Assembly: GCF_011397635.1 (NCBI RefSeq)
Contig: NC_064752.1
Coordinates: 3,803,501-3,867,500 of the forward strand
DNA from: Epinephelus fuscoguttatus
Lineage: Eukaryota; Chordata; Actinopteri; Perciformes; Serranidae
Length of the DNA stretch: 64,000 nt
Reading direction: 5' to 3'
This document shows, piece by piece, positions 12,507 through 24,668 of this stretch; the first letter of the stretch is position 1; each line of letters begins with the position of its first letter. The notes under the pieces were generated by a model. That model saw nothing but the letters and a program-made list of their open reading frames with translations. It was not told the origin of the DNA and did no database searches. The position numbers and the translations under genes were made by a program.

Positions 12507-12870
12507 GGCTGTGGATGGTCTGTAGATCCTGGGTGCAGCGGCTGTGGATGGTCTGTAGATCCTGGGTGTAGCGGCTGTGGATGGTCTGTAGATCCTGGGT
12601 GTAGCGGCTGTGGATGGTCTGTAGATCCTGGGTGTAGCAGCTGTGGATGGTCTGTAGATCCTGGGTGCAGCGGCTGTGGATGGTCTGTAGATCCTGGGTG
12701 TAGCGGCTGTGGATGGTCTGTAGATCCTGGGTGTAGCGGCTGTGGATGGTCTGTAGATCCTGGGTGCAGCGGCTGTGGATGGTCTGTAGATCCTGGGTGT
12801 AGCGGCTGTGGATGGTCTGTAGATCCTGGGTGCAGCGGCTGTGGATGGTCTGTAGATCCTGGGTGCAGCG
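12507..12870. repeat. 33-bp coding minisatellite, about 11 copies
   Basis: Unit GGCTGTGGATGGTCTGTAGA then TCCTGGGTGYAGC. On the minus strand it encodes the 11-residue repeat AAPRIYRPSTA at the C-terminal end of the esterase frame. Because the length is a multiple of three, the minus-strand frame stays open through all copies. Confidence 0.95.
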
Positions 12871-12879
12871 GCTATGTGG

Positions 12880-13572
12880 ACGAGATTGTCGGGGTTGCGA
12901 ACAAGGGTAACGTCCTTCAGGGTTTTGGTGAATGTTCTTATCCCAGCCTTGTTCAGGTGTAGTCTGTTGTAGAGATCCCATGTCCCAGTGGTAGTGTGGT
13001 GGGCGAGGTGGATGTTTGGGAGGGCTGCACAGCTCCTTGAGACTTCCATGTTGATGTCATGGATGACATGTGGAGGGCTGTCTGTCCTGGGGAGAAGGGT
13101 AGAAATAATCACTCTGCTGTCCAGGAACTCCTTGGAGGCCCTCTCAGCCACCTTGGTCATGGCCTCAGCAGTGCCCTGGTGGAGGGTGTGGAGGTCATTG
13201 GTTCCTGTATGCACCATGATGTATTGAGGGTTCCCCAGTGTGTCCTGCCTAAGTAGCTCCATGGCATGGCCCGTGTTTCTGCAGCGTTTGGCTGTGGTGT
13301 TGAGGCCAGGGAGGAGGCGTTTGGCATTCAGATATTTTCCATTTGAGTCCATGAGTAGGACTGCCTGGGCTTCTGGCCTGGCTGGTCTGTCAGATCTGGG
13401 CTGTGTGTGTAACAGGGGCTGGGCGGCAGGGAGGTCAGGAGGGGAATCTCTGGGTGTCAGGGTCGGAGAGGTGGGTAAAGGCTATGAGAGGGGGAGGCTG
13501 CCAGTGTCGGTGGGAGCTGGTGGTTTGGCAGCAGGGCAGAGGATTGGTGTTGGGACAGCTGCATGTGTGTCA
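12880..13572 (-). pseudogene. SGNH-type esterase domain of a LINE ORF1, inverted
   Basis: The minus-strand frame (ATG near 13352) reads LLMDSNGKYLNAKRLLPG (block I, with DSN in place of GDS), IMVHTGTNDLHTL (block III, GTND) and LHLNKAGIRTF (block V histidine). These are the conserved blocks of SGNH hydrolases, which are known as ORF1 domains in CR1/L2-type LINEs. The upstream linker is Pro-rich (PTPILCPAAKPPAPTDTGS). The frame runs on into the 33-bp repeat. Confidence 0.75.
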
Positions 13573-14140
13573 CTGGGCGATGAAACATGGCATCTCTTCT
13601 CCTGAACTGTTATTTGACTCTGAACAGAGAATATAAATTGGCCGAATATCTCCACTCTGTCAGAGATACGAAGCAGAGACGGATCCTGACCAAATACAGG
13701 CTCAGTGACCACCAACTAGCTGCAGAGACACAGACAGACATGGCGGCAGAGAGGAGTGTGTATGTGCTCACTGTTCCACAGGAGAGACAGAGACAGAGAT
13801 GCACTTCCTCCTCTACTGCGACACGTTTTCTTCAATAAGAAACTTGCACTTTGGGAAATAGTTAAGAACATAACAGCCTTTCATATGTGAACACCAGAGG
13901 AGGAACTGTCAGTTGTGCTGGGTGAAGGGACAGCAGCTCCTCTGGCAGCTAAACATGTATCTGCCTGCCACAACCTGAGGGACTCACTCACTATGACATC
14001 CTAACATGCATTTATATCCAGTTGTATACATTATATTGTGTTGAACTGTATTATTGTAAGTTTGTATGTAAATATTCTGTAAAATGCTTTGGCAACAACA
14101 TATTTCTGTTCATGCCAATAAAGCTGTTTGAATTCAATTG

Positions 14141-14143
14141 AAT

Positions 14144-14196
<53 letters not shown>

Positions 14197-14300
14197 GAGA
14201 TGCAGGTAATGACAGTAGCTCACAACAACATTAATGAAAGTAATAATATTATAGTTATAGTTCTGACTACTGCGGTACAATATGTTGAAAGTATATATCA
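14141..14300 (-). mobile_element. Short fragment of the L2/CR1/Rex1-like LINE 3' region
   Basis: GA microsatellite followed by ATGCAGGTAATGACAGTA and the following 100 bp, which match 6336-6436 with few changes. Confidence 0.8.
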
Positions 14301-14301
14301 T

Positions 14302-14834
14302 GGTGATGGTGATGATCTTATTGAAAGAAACGCTGCCTCAATGTTTCTTAAACTGGTAGAAGAAGAAGAAATTATTGAGATTGTTAATAAATACAAGAAC
14401 AAAACATCTACTGATTGTGATCAAATTGATATGAAAATAGTAAAAAGGGTGGTTCAGGGGATTTCTAAGCCATTGACACATATTTGTAACTTGTCATTTC
14501 AATCCAGACAATTTCCTAGTAAAATGAAAACAGCAAAAATCATACCGATACATAAAAATGGCAACAAACACCACTTTACAAATTACATGCTGGTCTCTCT
14601 TCAACCACAATTCTCAAAAATTCTGGAAAAACTCTTCAAAGACAGATTATGCAATTTCCTATATAATTACAATTTACTCACAGACAGTCAGTACAGATTC
14701 AGAACTAATCGCTCAACATCATTAGCTCATTGCTGAACTCATAGAAGAAATAACCAATTCCATAGACAAAAAGAAACATGCTGTTGGGGTATTTATTGAC
14801 TTAAAGAAAGCATTTGCATTTACATTTAAATTTA
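14302..14834 (+). mobile_element. Second LINE, N-terminal reverse transcriptase fragment
   Basis: The frame includes NKTSTDCDQIDMKIVK, MKTAKIIPIHKNGNK, NYMLVSLQPQFSKILEKLF (the NYRPVSLLP box, altered) and LLTDSQYRFRTNRSTSLA, then a frameshift before GVFIDLKKAF (palm A). Typical of jockey/I-like reverse transcriptases. The copy is interrupted at about 14835, and a C-terminal piece of the same kind appears at 16354-16480. Confidence 0.8.
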
Positions 14835-15003
14835 CAAATAAATTCTTTAAAAATCCTACAATGTGATTTCCTGGATTTTTTTTCTCATTTTGTCTCTCAT
14901 AGTTGAAGTGTACCTCTGATGAAAATTACAGACCTCTCTCATCTTTCTAAGTAGGAGAACTTGCAAAATCAGTGGCTGACTAAATACTTTTTTGTCCCAC
15001 TAT
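14835..15003. mobile_element. Terminal fragment of a Tc1/mariner element
   Basis: Contains GTGATTTCCTGGATTTTTTT and ends AAATACTTTTTTGTCCCACT then TATA, as in terminal repeats of common fish Tc1-like elements. No transposase is present. Confidence 0.65.
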
Positions 15004-15027
15004 ATATACATATATATATATATGGTC

Positions 15028-15069
<42 letters not shown>

Positions 15070-15070
15070 T
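15004..15070. repeat. (TA)n/(CA)n microsatellite
   Basis: Runs of TATATA interrupted once by GGTC, then ACACAC. Confidence 0.95.
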
Positions 15071-15242
15071 GTCTGATCATGTATGCAGATGTACGTCTGG
15101 TTTTTAAAATCATTCACTGCACCTCCACCCCTCAAGCGCTTTGTTCAGCTGACCTCTGAACAGATGAACAGGGTATTGAGAAGTACCTCTAGGTGGCAGT
15201 GTTGTATTCCCAAACGTAAAACTGCTTTCGCACAAACCAGCC

Positions 15243-16351
15243 CTGCGTTCCAGTACCCATACTACCATACTATTTAGTACGCCAGAAAAAGAATTAGTGT
15301 GTCCCAATACATAGTATGTCAGATGCAGTATGCCAAAAGTACCAGGATGTTCTACTACATCCGGTCATATTTCGCAGTATGCATGTCAGCATGCTTCTTT
15401 GGCCATTCTGACCCACAATCCTTTGCGCAGCGGAAGTTACGTCGCACTGACTGAGCTGCGTGTACAACCAACACCCACACTTCCTTTCATACATGGTTTA
15501 TTTAATTTGAGATACTAAGACACTACATATTAGGACTGCAATGATCTGATTATATACTGTCACATATCATACAGTTCTGCAAGAACACAGCTACAACATT
15601 CAACTTTATTGTGATTATAGTATAATCAATGTTAGGGTTCAACTATGACTACAGTATAGAAGATTATACCAGTACAGGCAGTGGTGTAAGTGTGGTATAA
15701 ATAATGAATGAATATGACTAAATATGAATACACTATGGGCCAGGTATGAGCAGTATAGACTAGTAAATATATACAGAGTAAAAGTCAAACACATATTAAG
15801 TAATGTAGTAAGAATGTGCAGGTAAGTTACACTACAAATAAAAGTAATGTGAATGTAAGGCTGCTTCACGTGCAGACAGAATATAGTGCCAGCTGCTGCA
15901 TAGCTGTGAATATATTTAACAACACACATGTGCCAGCAACAGAGAGCTGTGTGTGAAGGGGGTTAATGTGCCTACTGGTGACTAGTTCAACAGACAGGTC
16001 ACTAATAACAGGCTTGGGACTGTTTATTAGACACAACAACATACATGACGACAGAACAGCAACACAGCTCTCCAGCACCTCCGACAGTATGCACGACTCT
16101 GGCGAGCTCGACGAGAGGAGATTTGCTGCATCTCCAAAGTACAACAACACAACATGTTCAAATGTGGCGCTACGGACGGCGGCGGAAGTGAGCAAGAGGG
16201 TCGGAGTTCAGGGAGCAATGTGATGGTGGATGTAGTGTGTCCCAGTAGTATGCATACTGCATGTATCCTGCATACTACAGTACATAGTTTTTAAGGGCAG
16301 CTGCAGTACATACTAAGAGTATATAGTAGAAGTATGCGGTTTGGAACGCGG
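15243..16351. mobile_element. About 1.1-kb MITE with imperfect inverted ends
   Basis: Left end CTGCGTTCCAGTACCCATAC; the right end, read inverted, is CCGCGTTCCAAACCGCATAC. Inner parts of both ends are rich in TACTATA/AGTATGC motifs. There is no transposase. It interrupts the LINE whose halves lie at 14302-14834 and 16354-16480. Superfamily uncertain (hAT-like ends). Confidence 0.65.
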
Positions 16352-16353
16352 GC

Positions 16354-16964
16354 TGCTTTCTCGTATAAAGCTATAACAGAATGGAATAATCTTCCAACAG
16401 ATTTGAAAATCTGTGCTAACTATGAAGCCTTCTCTAGAGAAGCAAAAACAATGATTTTAAGTAACCAAACCTGTTAGCATTGGTAGGTACTCTGCTGTCG
16501 ATGTATGCTGTCCTGTTTTCTTTTTCTTTTCATAAGCGGTCGATCGAGTTACTGTTCCATTGCATATTGGTATAGGTACCCTGTACGAGTCTCCTGTTTT
16601 AGTGTGTAGATCTAATGCTTGTATGACCTGTGATTATCTTGTTTTCATCTTGCACCATGCACTTTATGTAGTAGATTAATCGCCATTTAACACCTGTGAA
16701 TATCCTGTTCTCATTTTGCACTATGTACTTCATGTACGCATTATATGAAGACCAATGAGACATGTGGGTGCTCTATCTGCCTCATTGCACTGCAGGCTCT
16801 GTATGGGCGTGTGCACCCTGTATGACTGTTTTCTGGAACTGTGAGCACTCGCACTTTGGACGCTTTGTGTGCGTTGTTTTTTGTTTTTTCATTTAGGATT
16901 GGGTCTTAACTATGATGGCAGTAACAAATTAGATATTTTGCTTTATGCAGAAGACATAATTCTG

Positions 16965-16968
<4 letters not shown>
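16354..16968 (+). mobile_element. LINE C-terminus and 3' region, plus a second RT palm fragment
   Basis: 16354-16480 reads AAFSYKAITEWNNLP and ends LSNQTC with a stop, the usual end of jockey-like RTs. 16481-16890 looks like its 3' untranslated region. 16899-16968 reads [14 protein letters not shown], the YADD palm box of an L1-like RT with Asp changed to Glu, then runs into a TA microsatellite. Confidence 0.65.
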
Positions 16969-17023
<55 letters not shown>

Positions 17024-17066
17024 CATATACACACATATACATCTATACATATGTATATGTGTGTGC

Positions 17067-17097
<31 letters not shown>

Positions 17098-17112
17098 CAC
17101 ATATATACGCAT
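16966..17112. repeat. (TA)n/(TG)n/(CA)n compound microsatellite
   Basis: TA runs at 16970-17018 and 17080-17112, separated by TACACA and TGTGTG tracts. It joins the LINE fragment to the Tc1 transposase. Confidence 0.95.
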
Positions 17113-18171
17113 ATATATACAGACCACGCAGACCACATGTAACCACACCAGCCCAGGACCTCCACATCCAGCATGTTCACCTCCAAGATCGTCTGAGACC
17201 AGCCACCCGGACAGCTGCTGCAATAATCGGTTTGTATAACCAAAGAATTTCTGCACAAACTGTCAGAAACCGTCTCAGGGAAGCTCATCTGCATGCTCGT
17301 CGTCCTCATCGGGGTCTCGACCTGACTGCAGTTCGTCGTCGTAACCGACTTGAGTGGGCAAATGCTCACATTCGATGGCGTCTGGCACGTTGGAGAGGTG
17401 TTCTCTTCATGGATGAATCCCAGTTTTCACTGTTCAGGGCAGATGGCAGACAGCGTGTGTGGCATCGTGTGGGTGAGCAGTTTGCTGATGTCAACGCTGT
17501 GGATCGAGTGGCCCATGGTGGCAGTGGGGTTATGGTATGGGCAGGCGTATGTTATGGACAACAAACACAGGTGCATTTTATTGATGGCATTTTGAATGCA
17601 CAGAGATACCGTGACGAGATCCTGAGGCCCATTGTTGTGCCATTCATCCACGACCATCACCTCATGTTGCAGCATGATAATGCACAGCCCCATGTTGCAA
17701 GGATCTGTACACAATTCCTGGAAGCTGAAAACATCCCAGTTCTTGCATGGCCAGCATACTCACCGGACATGTCACCCATTGAGCATGTTTGGGATGCTCT
17801 GGATCGGCGTATACGACAGCGTGTTCCAGTTCCTGCCAATATCCAGCAACTTGGCGCAGCCATTGAAGAGGAGTGGACCAACATTCCACAGGCCACAATC
17901 AACAACCTGATCAACTCTATGCGAAGGAGATGTGTTGCACTGCATGAGGCAAATGGTGGTCACACCAGATACTGACTGGTTTTCTGACCCCCCCCCCCAA
18001 TAACGCAAAACTGCACATTTCAGAGTGGCCTTTTATTGTGGCCAGCCTAAGGCACACCTGTGCAATATTCATGCTGTCTAATCAGCATCTTGATATGCCA
18101 CACCTGTGAGGTGGGATGGATTATCTCGGCAAAGGAGAAGTGCTCACTAACACAGATTTAGACAGATTTAT
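17112..18171 (+). mobile_element. Tc1-like DD34E transposon, left end missing
   Basis: The transposase reads openly from about 17112 to the stop at 17973-17975. Catalytic residues are visible: VLFMDESQFSLF (first D), LMLQHDNAQPHVA (second D) and YSPDMSPIEHVWD (E), with 34 residues between the second D and the E, as in classical Tc1. The N-terminal paired DNA-binding region is partly lost where the frame meets the TA repeat, and no left inverted repeat is seen. Past the stop, a C-tract, AACACAGATTTAGACAGATT and flanking sequence represent the right end. The core reads through without stops, so the copy is fairly young, but it cannot move by itself. Confidence 0.88.
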
Positions 18172-20715
18172 GTTCTTCTACTACCAAAATTCTTTATTTT
18201 TCTTCTTCTTCTTCTTATTATTATTCTTCCGCCGCGTTTTTCAACATCAATTATCTTCAACATACTTCAACCGATTTAAACCATTCAAACTTCTTCTGAT
18301 TCGGCTTCATTAGGACATTATCGGAAACTTTCAAATTTTTCCATAACGTTCATATTTTCCCGGGAATTCAACGTTAAAATTCCCACTTCTATTAAAGCGG
18401 ATGGAGCGAAAACGGTTGGACTGCTACTAGTTCCACAAACTTCAACCAATTAAAACCGTTCAAACATGAAAACGTTCAGCTGAATTAGGACATTCACGGA
18501 TGTATTCAGTTTTTTCCTAACGTTCATACTTTCCGAGATATTTACGATTTTTCCCAAATCCTTTTCCCGTTGGGAATGCATTACGGAATCCTCAAAAATC
18601 TAAAAATTTCACCGTTTTTCAAACTGTGACGACCCATTCATACCTTCAGCTAGAAACTCCATTCAAAATGGAAAGTATTCATCATTTCGCTGACATTTTC
18701 CATATGATTCAACTTTTCAATGCCATTTAAACTTTCAAAAATATTCAGCGTTTTCTAAAACTTTGTTATAATGGAAGTCAATGAGAAAATCCTTCAAACT
18801 CACTCATCTTCACCCACACATCACGAATTCATACATTGACGTAGAAACTCCATTCCAACTCTCAAATGTTGACGCTGCCGTCGACTTTCAGGAACTAATT
18901 CAAATTTTCAGTATCTCTTTTAGTTTTTCTACAAAGTCAGTTTAAAATCCATGAAGTTTTCAGCCCTTCTCAGACTTTATAATGGGTGTGTATTGCGTGA
19001 GCTAGAGTGAGTGATGTCATCACTAGAGTGAAGAGAAGCTGAAAATTAATCAAGAAATTTTCTCTTCAACTCTCTCATACGGCCACAATTTTCACTGTAC
19101 AGACGCAATTTATACCACAAAACGTAGGAAAATTTGTCCTGCTCGCAGATATGTTGACATGGAATCTGTCACACGTACACATTTTTGCTGAGCGGCTCCA
19201 AAGCAAAGGGAGCGCCCATTTTTTTCTCATTCACTCCCATGTAAACTCAGAGGAGAAATTTCTGGAAACAGCTGAGGTGCAACACATTTGTAACTCGCTC
19301 CTGTGACCCCATTTTGGACTCGAGAAATATAAAACTTGACACGTGCGTTCACGACAAGTGGCTGTCTCTCACCATCACTTTATTTTCATGATGGGACCAA
19401 CGGTTTGGGTATGGGAAGAATTTGTTCGAGCAGTGAAAACCCATTAAAAACAGCGTTTGCTGATCCTGTCTCTCCTGAGCTGTCTGTGTGCCCCTCAGGT
19501 GGAGGCAAGTCAGGAATCGCCATGGCAACGGCTGCACACACAGACACGCACACACAGCCCTCTACTCATACTTGAATTTTCTCTTCAACTCTCTCATACG
19601 GCCACAATTTTCACTGTACAGACACAATTTATACCACAAAACGTAGGAAAATTTGTCCTGCTCGCAGATATGTTGACATGGAATCTCTCACACGTACACA
19701 TTTTTGCTGAGTGGCTCCAAAGTGAAGGGAGCGCCGATTTTTTTCTCATTCACTCCCATGTAAACTCAGAGGAGAAATTTCTGGAAACAGCTTAGGTGCA
19801 ACACATTTTAAACTCGCTCCCCTGACCACATTTTTGACTCTAGAAATATAAAACACGACACGTGCGTTCACGAGAAGTGGCTGGCTCTCACCATCACTTT
19901 ATTTTCATGATGGGACCAACGGTTTGGGAATGGGAAGGACTTGTTCGAGGAGTTAAATCTCCACTAAAACAGGTCTCTTCTCTGTGTTCTGTCTCTGTCT
20001 GTCTCTGCTCTTCTGCCAGGTGCGCTTACTTAATTACCATGGCAACCGCTGTCACACACAAACTCACAGAAACATGATGTCTGTGTGTGTGTCTCCATCT
20101 TACATTCAGACATGACAGGGGCAGCATCTCCATTTTAACCCTTTAGGTGAGTTTATTGAGGAAAATATTCCATTTTCATTTCAACATTTCAAAAGGCTGT
20201 GGCTTGAAAGTGGTGACAGATAAAGGCATACTGTAAATGACAAAACTATTCATCATGACCCAAAGTTTGTGATGGGAGTAAATTAACTCATCTAATTTGC
20301 ATATTGTGGCATCACCAGCAGGCAGCCATATTGGATTTCATGAATCTCAGTCAAAAAACATTTTATTTGCACAGCAGATTTCTTTTGTTTTGTGCTGTTT
20401 TTGTTGTCTCATCCTCAAAATAAAGGAAGATGAATCTGATGGGAAGAAATTAACTCATCTAATTTGCATATTGTGGCATCACTAGGTGGCGGCCATATTG
20501 GATTTCATAAATCTCAGTAAAACATTCAAATATTCTAATCTTTCAAACTTTATTTTATCAAAGGCAGCTATTCAGTGTGGAGTCAGCTTTTCAACAAACT
20601 TTCAAACATTCAAATCATTGAAACTTCATTGTATTCAAGGCAGCATTGCAGCGTGGCTTCAGCTCGCAGCATTCACACCCGCAATTTCTTCAGAAATTGC
20701 TTCTCTAGTTAATTA
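18172..20715. repeat. Unclassified AT-rich interspersed repeat with internal duplications
   Basis: Starts with (CTT)n/(TTA)n and a CTTCCGCCGCGTTTTTCAAC segment, a repeat type common in fish. A 519-bp tandem duplication lies inside: TCTCTTCAACTCTCTCATAC at 19061 recurs at 19580, and both copies continue for about 500 bp with few changes. A shorter direct repeat (ACTCATCTAATTTGCATATT) lies at about 20286 and 20452. No transposase or reverse transcriptase was found. Confidence 0.6.
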
Positions 20716-21203
20716 TATTATTTTGGAGACTTTAGGGACCACGAGTAACCCTGCGTTCTCAGAGCGCAGTGTTCTGGTGGGATAATATGGCACTATGAGC
20801 TCTCTAAGATATGACGGAGCTTGACCATTTAGAGCTTTATAAGTTAACAGTAGGATTTTAAATTCAATTCTGGATTTTACAGGGAGCCAGTGCAGAGAAG
20901 CTAAAACAGGAGAGATATGATCTCGTTTCTTAGTTCCTGTTAGTACACGTGCTGCTGCATTCTGAATTAGCTGGAGAGTTTTTAAGGACTTACTAGAGCT
21001 ACCTGATAATAGAGAGTTACAGTAATCCAGCCTTGAGGTAACAAAAGCGTGGACCAATTTTTCTGCATCTTTTCGGGTCAGGATAGGCCTAATTTTCACA
21101 ATATTACGCAGATGAAAAAATGCAGTCCGTGAGGTTTGTTTTAAATGAGAATTAAAAGACAAATCTTGATCAAATGTTACTCCGAGGTTTCTTACGGTAG
21201 TGC

Positions 21204-21204
<1 letters not shown>
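20716..21204 (-). mobile_element. Internal RT fragment of the L2/CR1/Rex1-like LINE
   Basis: Nearly identical to 6957-7443 (minus-strand frame from MSFNSHLKQTSRTAFF to VVPKVSKI). Both ends are cut inside the coding region, with no 3' tail. Confidence 0.9.
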
Positions 21205-21252
<48 letters not shown>

Positions 21253-21550
21253 ATGAGTATGTATTTACATGTGCATGTAAGGGGGTGTGTATGGGCGTTC
21301 AGATTTAAATGGATATATATATAGGGTGGGTGTATAGAGTATTTAGATATCTATGTGGGTATGTATATAAGGTTGACACACAGAGTACTGTAATGAATTT
21401 ATGTCTATATGTATATATGTGCTTATTATCTGACTCATGGATAGGATGATATTAGATTAAAACGGGGTGGCGGTAGAGGGTTAGGATTAAATACGTGTTA
21501 CTTCTTCCTACTCCTTTTTGAACATGTAAACAGTGCTGACAGATCTGAGG
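21205..21550. repeat. (TA)n/(GT)n microsatellite and low-complexity sequence
   Basis: TA/TG runs at about 21205-21253, then AT-rich sequence ending in TACTTCTTCCTACTCCTTTT, a motif often seen at fish LINE ends. Confidence 0.6.
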
Positions 21551-22908
21551 GGTATTCCAGAAAGCAGGTTATGTGTAAACTCAGAGTAAGTTAACCCTGA
21601 GATGAGGGAAACTCTGGGTTTTCAGTTCCAGACAGAGAGGTAACTGAAACTCTGAGTCAGTCACCATGGTAACAGACTCTGTGAACATAACCTGCTCGCT
21701 GACAGGTTTTCTTCAATAAACCCTGAGTTTCTCTCTGTCTCCTCCCTCTTACACGCTGTTTCATTTCCTCATTCATTCAGTCCGTGTCAAAGCTTGTATC
21801 GAAGCGCATTCATTAGCGGAGATTTACCGTCTGTCACAGTCTAAATCCTGCTGGATATTAGTTTGTTACTCAGGACTGTCTGAAGTTACTGAATTTATGC
21901 ACATCAGTCATTTCTTTGGACATCAGCTTTTGTCTTTACATTCAAATATTACACAGCGAGAATTCACCCTCAGCTCAGAATCAAACCTCTGTCCTTTTTA
22001 TATTTATTATTTTTATAACACTGTGCACAAGGATCAGACTGTCAGTCTGTCAGAGCAGCTCCCACATGTTTATTGCACATAATGTGTAGGTCTAATTATT
22101 TAAATGTTAAAATGGGTATGAAGCTTTAGACACGTAGTATCAGTGACTAATGATCTCTATCACTGATGTCACTGGTCGCACTGATGGAACATAACTCCTA
22201 TAGCCTAATATTGGGGATTATATGTTCATATTTCTGAGTGAGCAATGGTGCAGCATTTCACTGTCTTTACATTTACTACATTTGTAGCTGAAATAAAGTC
22301 ACTGAATGCTGTTGAGTCAAGATACAAATAGATGTGCAACATTTTCAAATCTACTGTATTTTAACCTCAACGTCTTTTCAGGTGCAAATCACCAAACATA
22401 TTATTACTGGGTCAGACTGTGAGTTTACAGTCATGTCTTTATGTCTTTGATCTATAGCCTAGCCTATATGTTTGAAATCTTCTGCCTCCTGTGTTTTTCC
22501 CCATCAGATTAAATCTGAACAAATATATTATGATATATTATTAATATAATGTAATGTATCTACAGCCTGATACACAGTCAGATTCCACCACTTTATCTTC
22601 ATTAAGGAAATGTAAGTCTGATAAATGATGAATAAACTTTTTTATTAACTTTATGGTTAACTTATTGACACTTTCCTCGCTCTGACTCAGGCTCTTCTTT
22701 TAAAGATAAACGTGCACCGTCTGCTACACATGCATTAATATCTCTACATCCACTGGGTTAAAATGGAGGCCTGTCTTTTATTGACCTGTTGCCATGGTGA
22801 ATCGTGGAGTCGGAGCTCCATTGATGATGGCTTTTTATTGTCGGCTTAACTCAGAGTGAACATACTCAGAGTTGACTGAACTAACTCAGATCGGCTGTTC
22901 TGGAACCG
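21551..22908. mobile_element. About 1.36-kb MITE, GGTATTCCAGAAAGCAGG family
   Basis: Left end GGTATTCCAGAAAGCAGGTT; the right end, read inverted, is GGTTCCAGAACAGCCGATC. Both ends are followed by motifs of the AACTCAGAGT/ACTCTGAGTT kind. No transposase. Relatives: a right-end remnant at 49690-50008 and similar CTCTGAGTTT motifs at 36167-37133 and 60865-60935. Confidence 0.6.
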
Positions 22909-23125
22909 GTAACCGCTCTTTTCAGATTTGAACCTGTCGACTGCGTTGGTGTTCGGCCATGTTGACTGCGTCTCTTTATCAGTCGAGTCGGTGTTTGGTT
23001 ATGTCTGTAGACTCAAAGATTCATTATGAGCTAACAAGTGTTTCATGAACCATCTCTGCATTAAGATCAGTCCTCCTCACATGTCCCTCCTCACCTGTCC
23101 TCCCCGGCAGGCGGGTGATGACATC

Positions 23126-24634
23126 ATGAGTCGGTGGCGTCGTTCAGTGGACGAGCTGGCAGCAAGGCGGCGGCAGCAGGTCGAGTGTGAGCGCGCTCAG
23201 GAGGCTCTCAGTCGGGTCACTTCCTGTTTCCAACAGCTGGCAGCATCACTTGGCAGCTCTGCGGACTGCAGCTTCCTGCGAGATGAGATGGACGAAACAA
23301 GAGCGCTAGCACACCGAATCTGCAGCGGTACAAAGACCTGTCCACCCAAACACCTGTCCATACACATGTGTGTCTGTATCTCACCCATCTGTCTGTCTGT
23401 CTGCAGGCCTGTCCCGGCGTCTGGTGCGTCTGCTTTCAGACGGTGACTCCGCCCCCACAGGTGTGGAGGACAGACAGGTATCAGAACGTCTGTGGGTTCT
23501 CTTCCTGTCGTCATTAGAGAGCTTCCTGTCTGACCTCCGTAAGGCCTGCGGTCTGATTGGACAGTTCCCTCTGACCCAGCGCTATGACAGACGCTCCCTA
23601 GTCAACACAGGTCAGCTGATGTCTTCAACTTCCTGTCTGTGGAAGCTCTGTGATTGGTTGAGCCATGTGTCACAGCCTCCTGTCTTTGAAACTGTCTTTC
23701 TTACCTTATTTCCTCACCTTCCTTCCTTACTTTCTTTCTTGTCTTCCCACCCACTGAATTGCTGTCAGAGTCTCTGAAACCTGGAACTACCTCAAGGGTC
23801 TTGAGCAGAGTTGGGTAAGGGTTACTTTAAAAGTAATCAAAGTGCTTAACTGTGTTACTTTTTTTTAAAGTAACCAGTTACTCTGCTGCGTTACTCCCTG
23901 AGAAAAGTAACTCAAGCACTTTTAAAGTACTTTTAAGTATTCTACATTTCCTACTGGCCAATGGACCACAGGGCACTAAGCCTACATTTTTTTGTCTCCA
24001 AATTAAAGTTATGGACCACTTGCCCTTCACTGAGATCCAGTTCTCCCATCACAGCCGTCACTTTGACCAGTAGAAACACACAACGATCTGCTGCCGTAGA
24101 CACCTGTATGACAACAACACCTCAGCGTTTTAATATTTCCTCTAGGGATGTTACCACACAGAGTAAAAGGGGGAAATGATGGTGTGAAACAGCAGAGGCA
24201 CTTTGTCAACCCGTTGAGTTAACGTTACTGTCATTAGCATCAAGCTAGCAAACAATGGTACATCCTCACGGTCGGACATAAAGTAATAACATTAACAAAT
24301 AGCGGCGGGGCTTTTACTCACCACAACTGCAGAGGCTCCCAGCTTCATTTGAAACAAACTACATTATAGACGCTCCGTTATTTATTAATCCCTCTGTGTG
24401 TTTATAGATTTACTTTTTATCCGCTGTGTTGTATTTGTAAAGTTAACATATCGCACCGTCATTTCAAACTCAACACTTGTTTCAAATTAAAAGCCCCTTA
24501 TAACCTCGGCTGAGAGAATCCCTCCATTTTCTAAATAGGCTTTTATTGTGAAATATTTGTAGGAACTTGGTTGTGGAGGATAAAGTAGCTTCAACTTTTA
24601 TGTACGGTGGCACATGAACAGACACAGTGACTGA

Positions 24635-24668
<34 letters not shown>

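Larger units (their letters stand above)
11145..14140 (+). mobile_element. Rearranged LINE copy with ORF1 coiled coil, inverted esterase segment and 3' end
   Basis: Three blocks of one non-LTR element are visible. Block 1 (11145-12503, +) is a 5' leader, an ORF1 start at 11548 in an ACCATGG context, and a coiled coil near 12186-12490. Block 2 (12504-13612) is in reverse orientation and encodes, on the minus strand, a linker and an SGNH esterase. Block 3 (13613-14140, +) is the RT C-terminus with a C-x2-C...H...C knuckle near 13761-13820, an AATAAA at about 14118 and a TTGAATTGAA-type tail. About 40 bp around GAAGAGATGCCATGTTTCAT at 12465-12503 recurs inverted at 13573-13612 and marks both edges of the inverted block. 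Confidence 0.8.
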
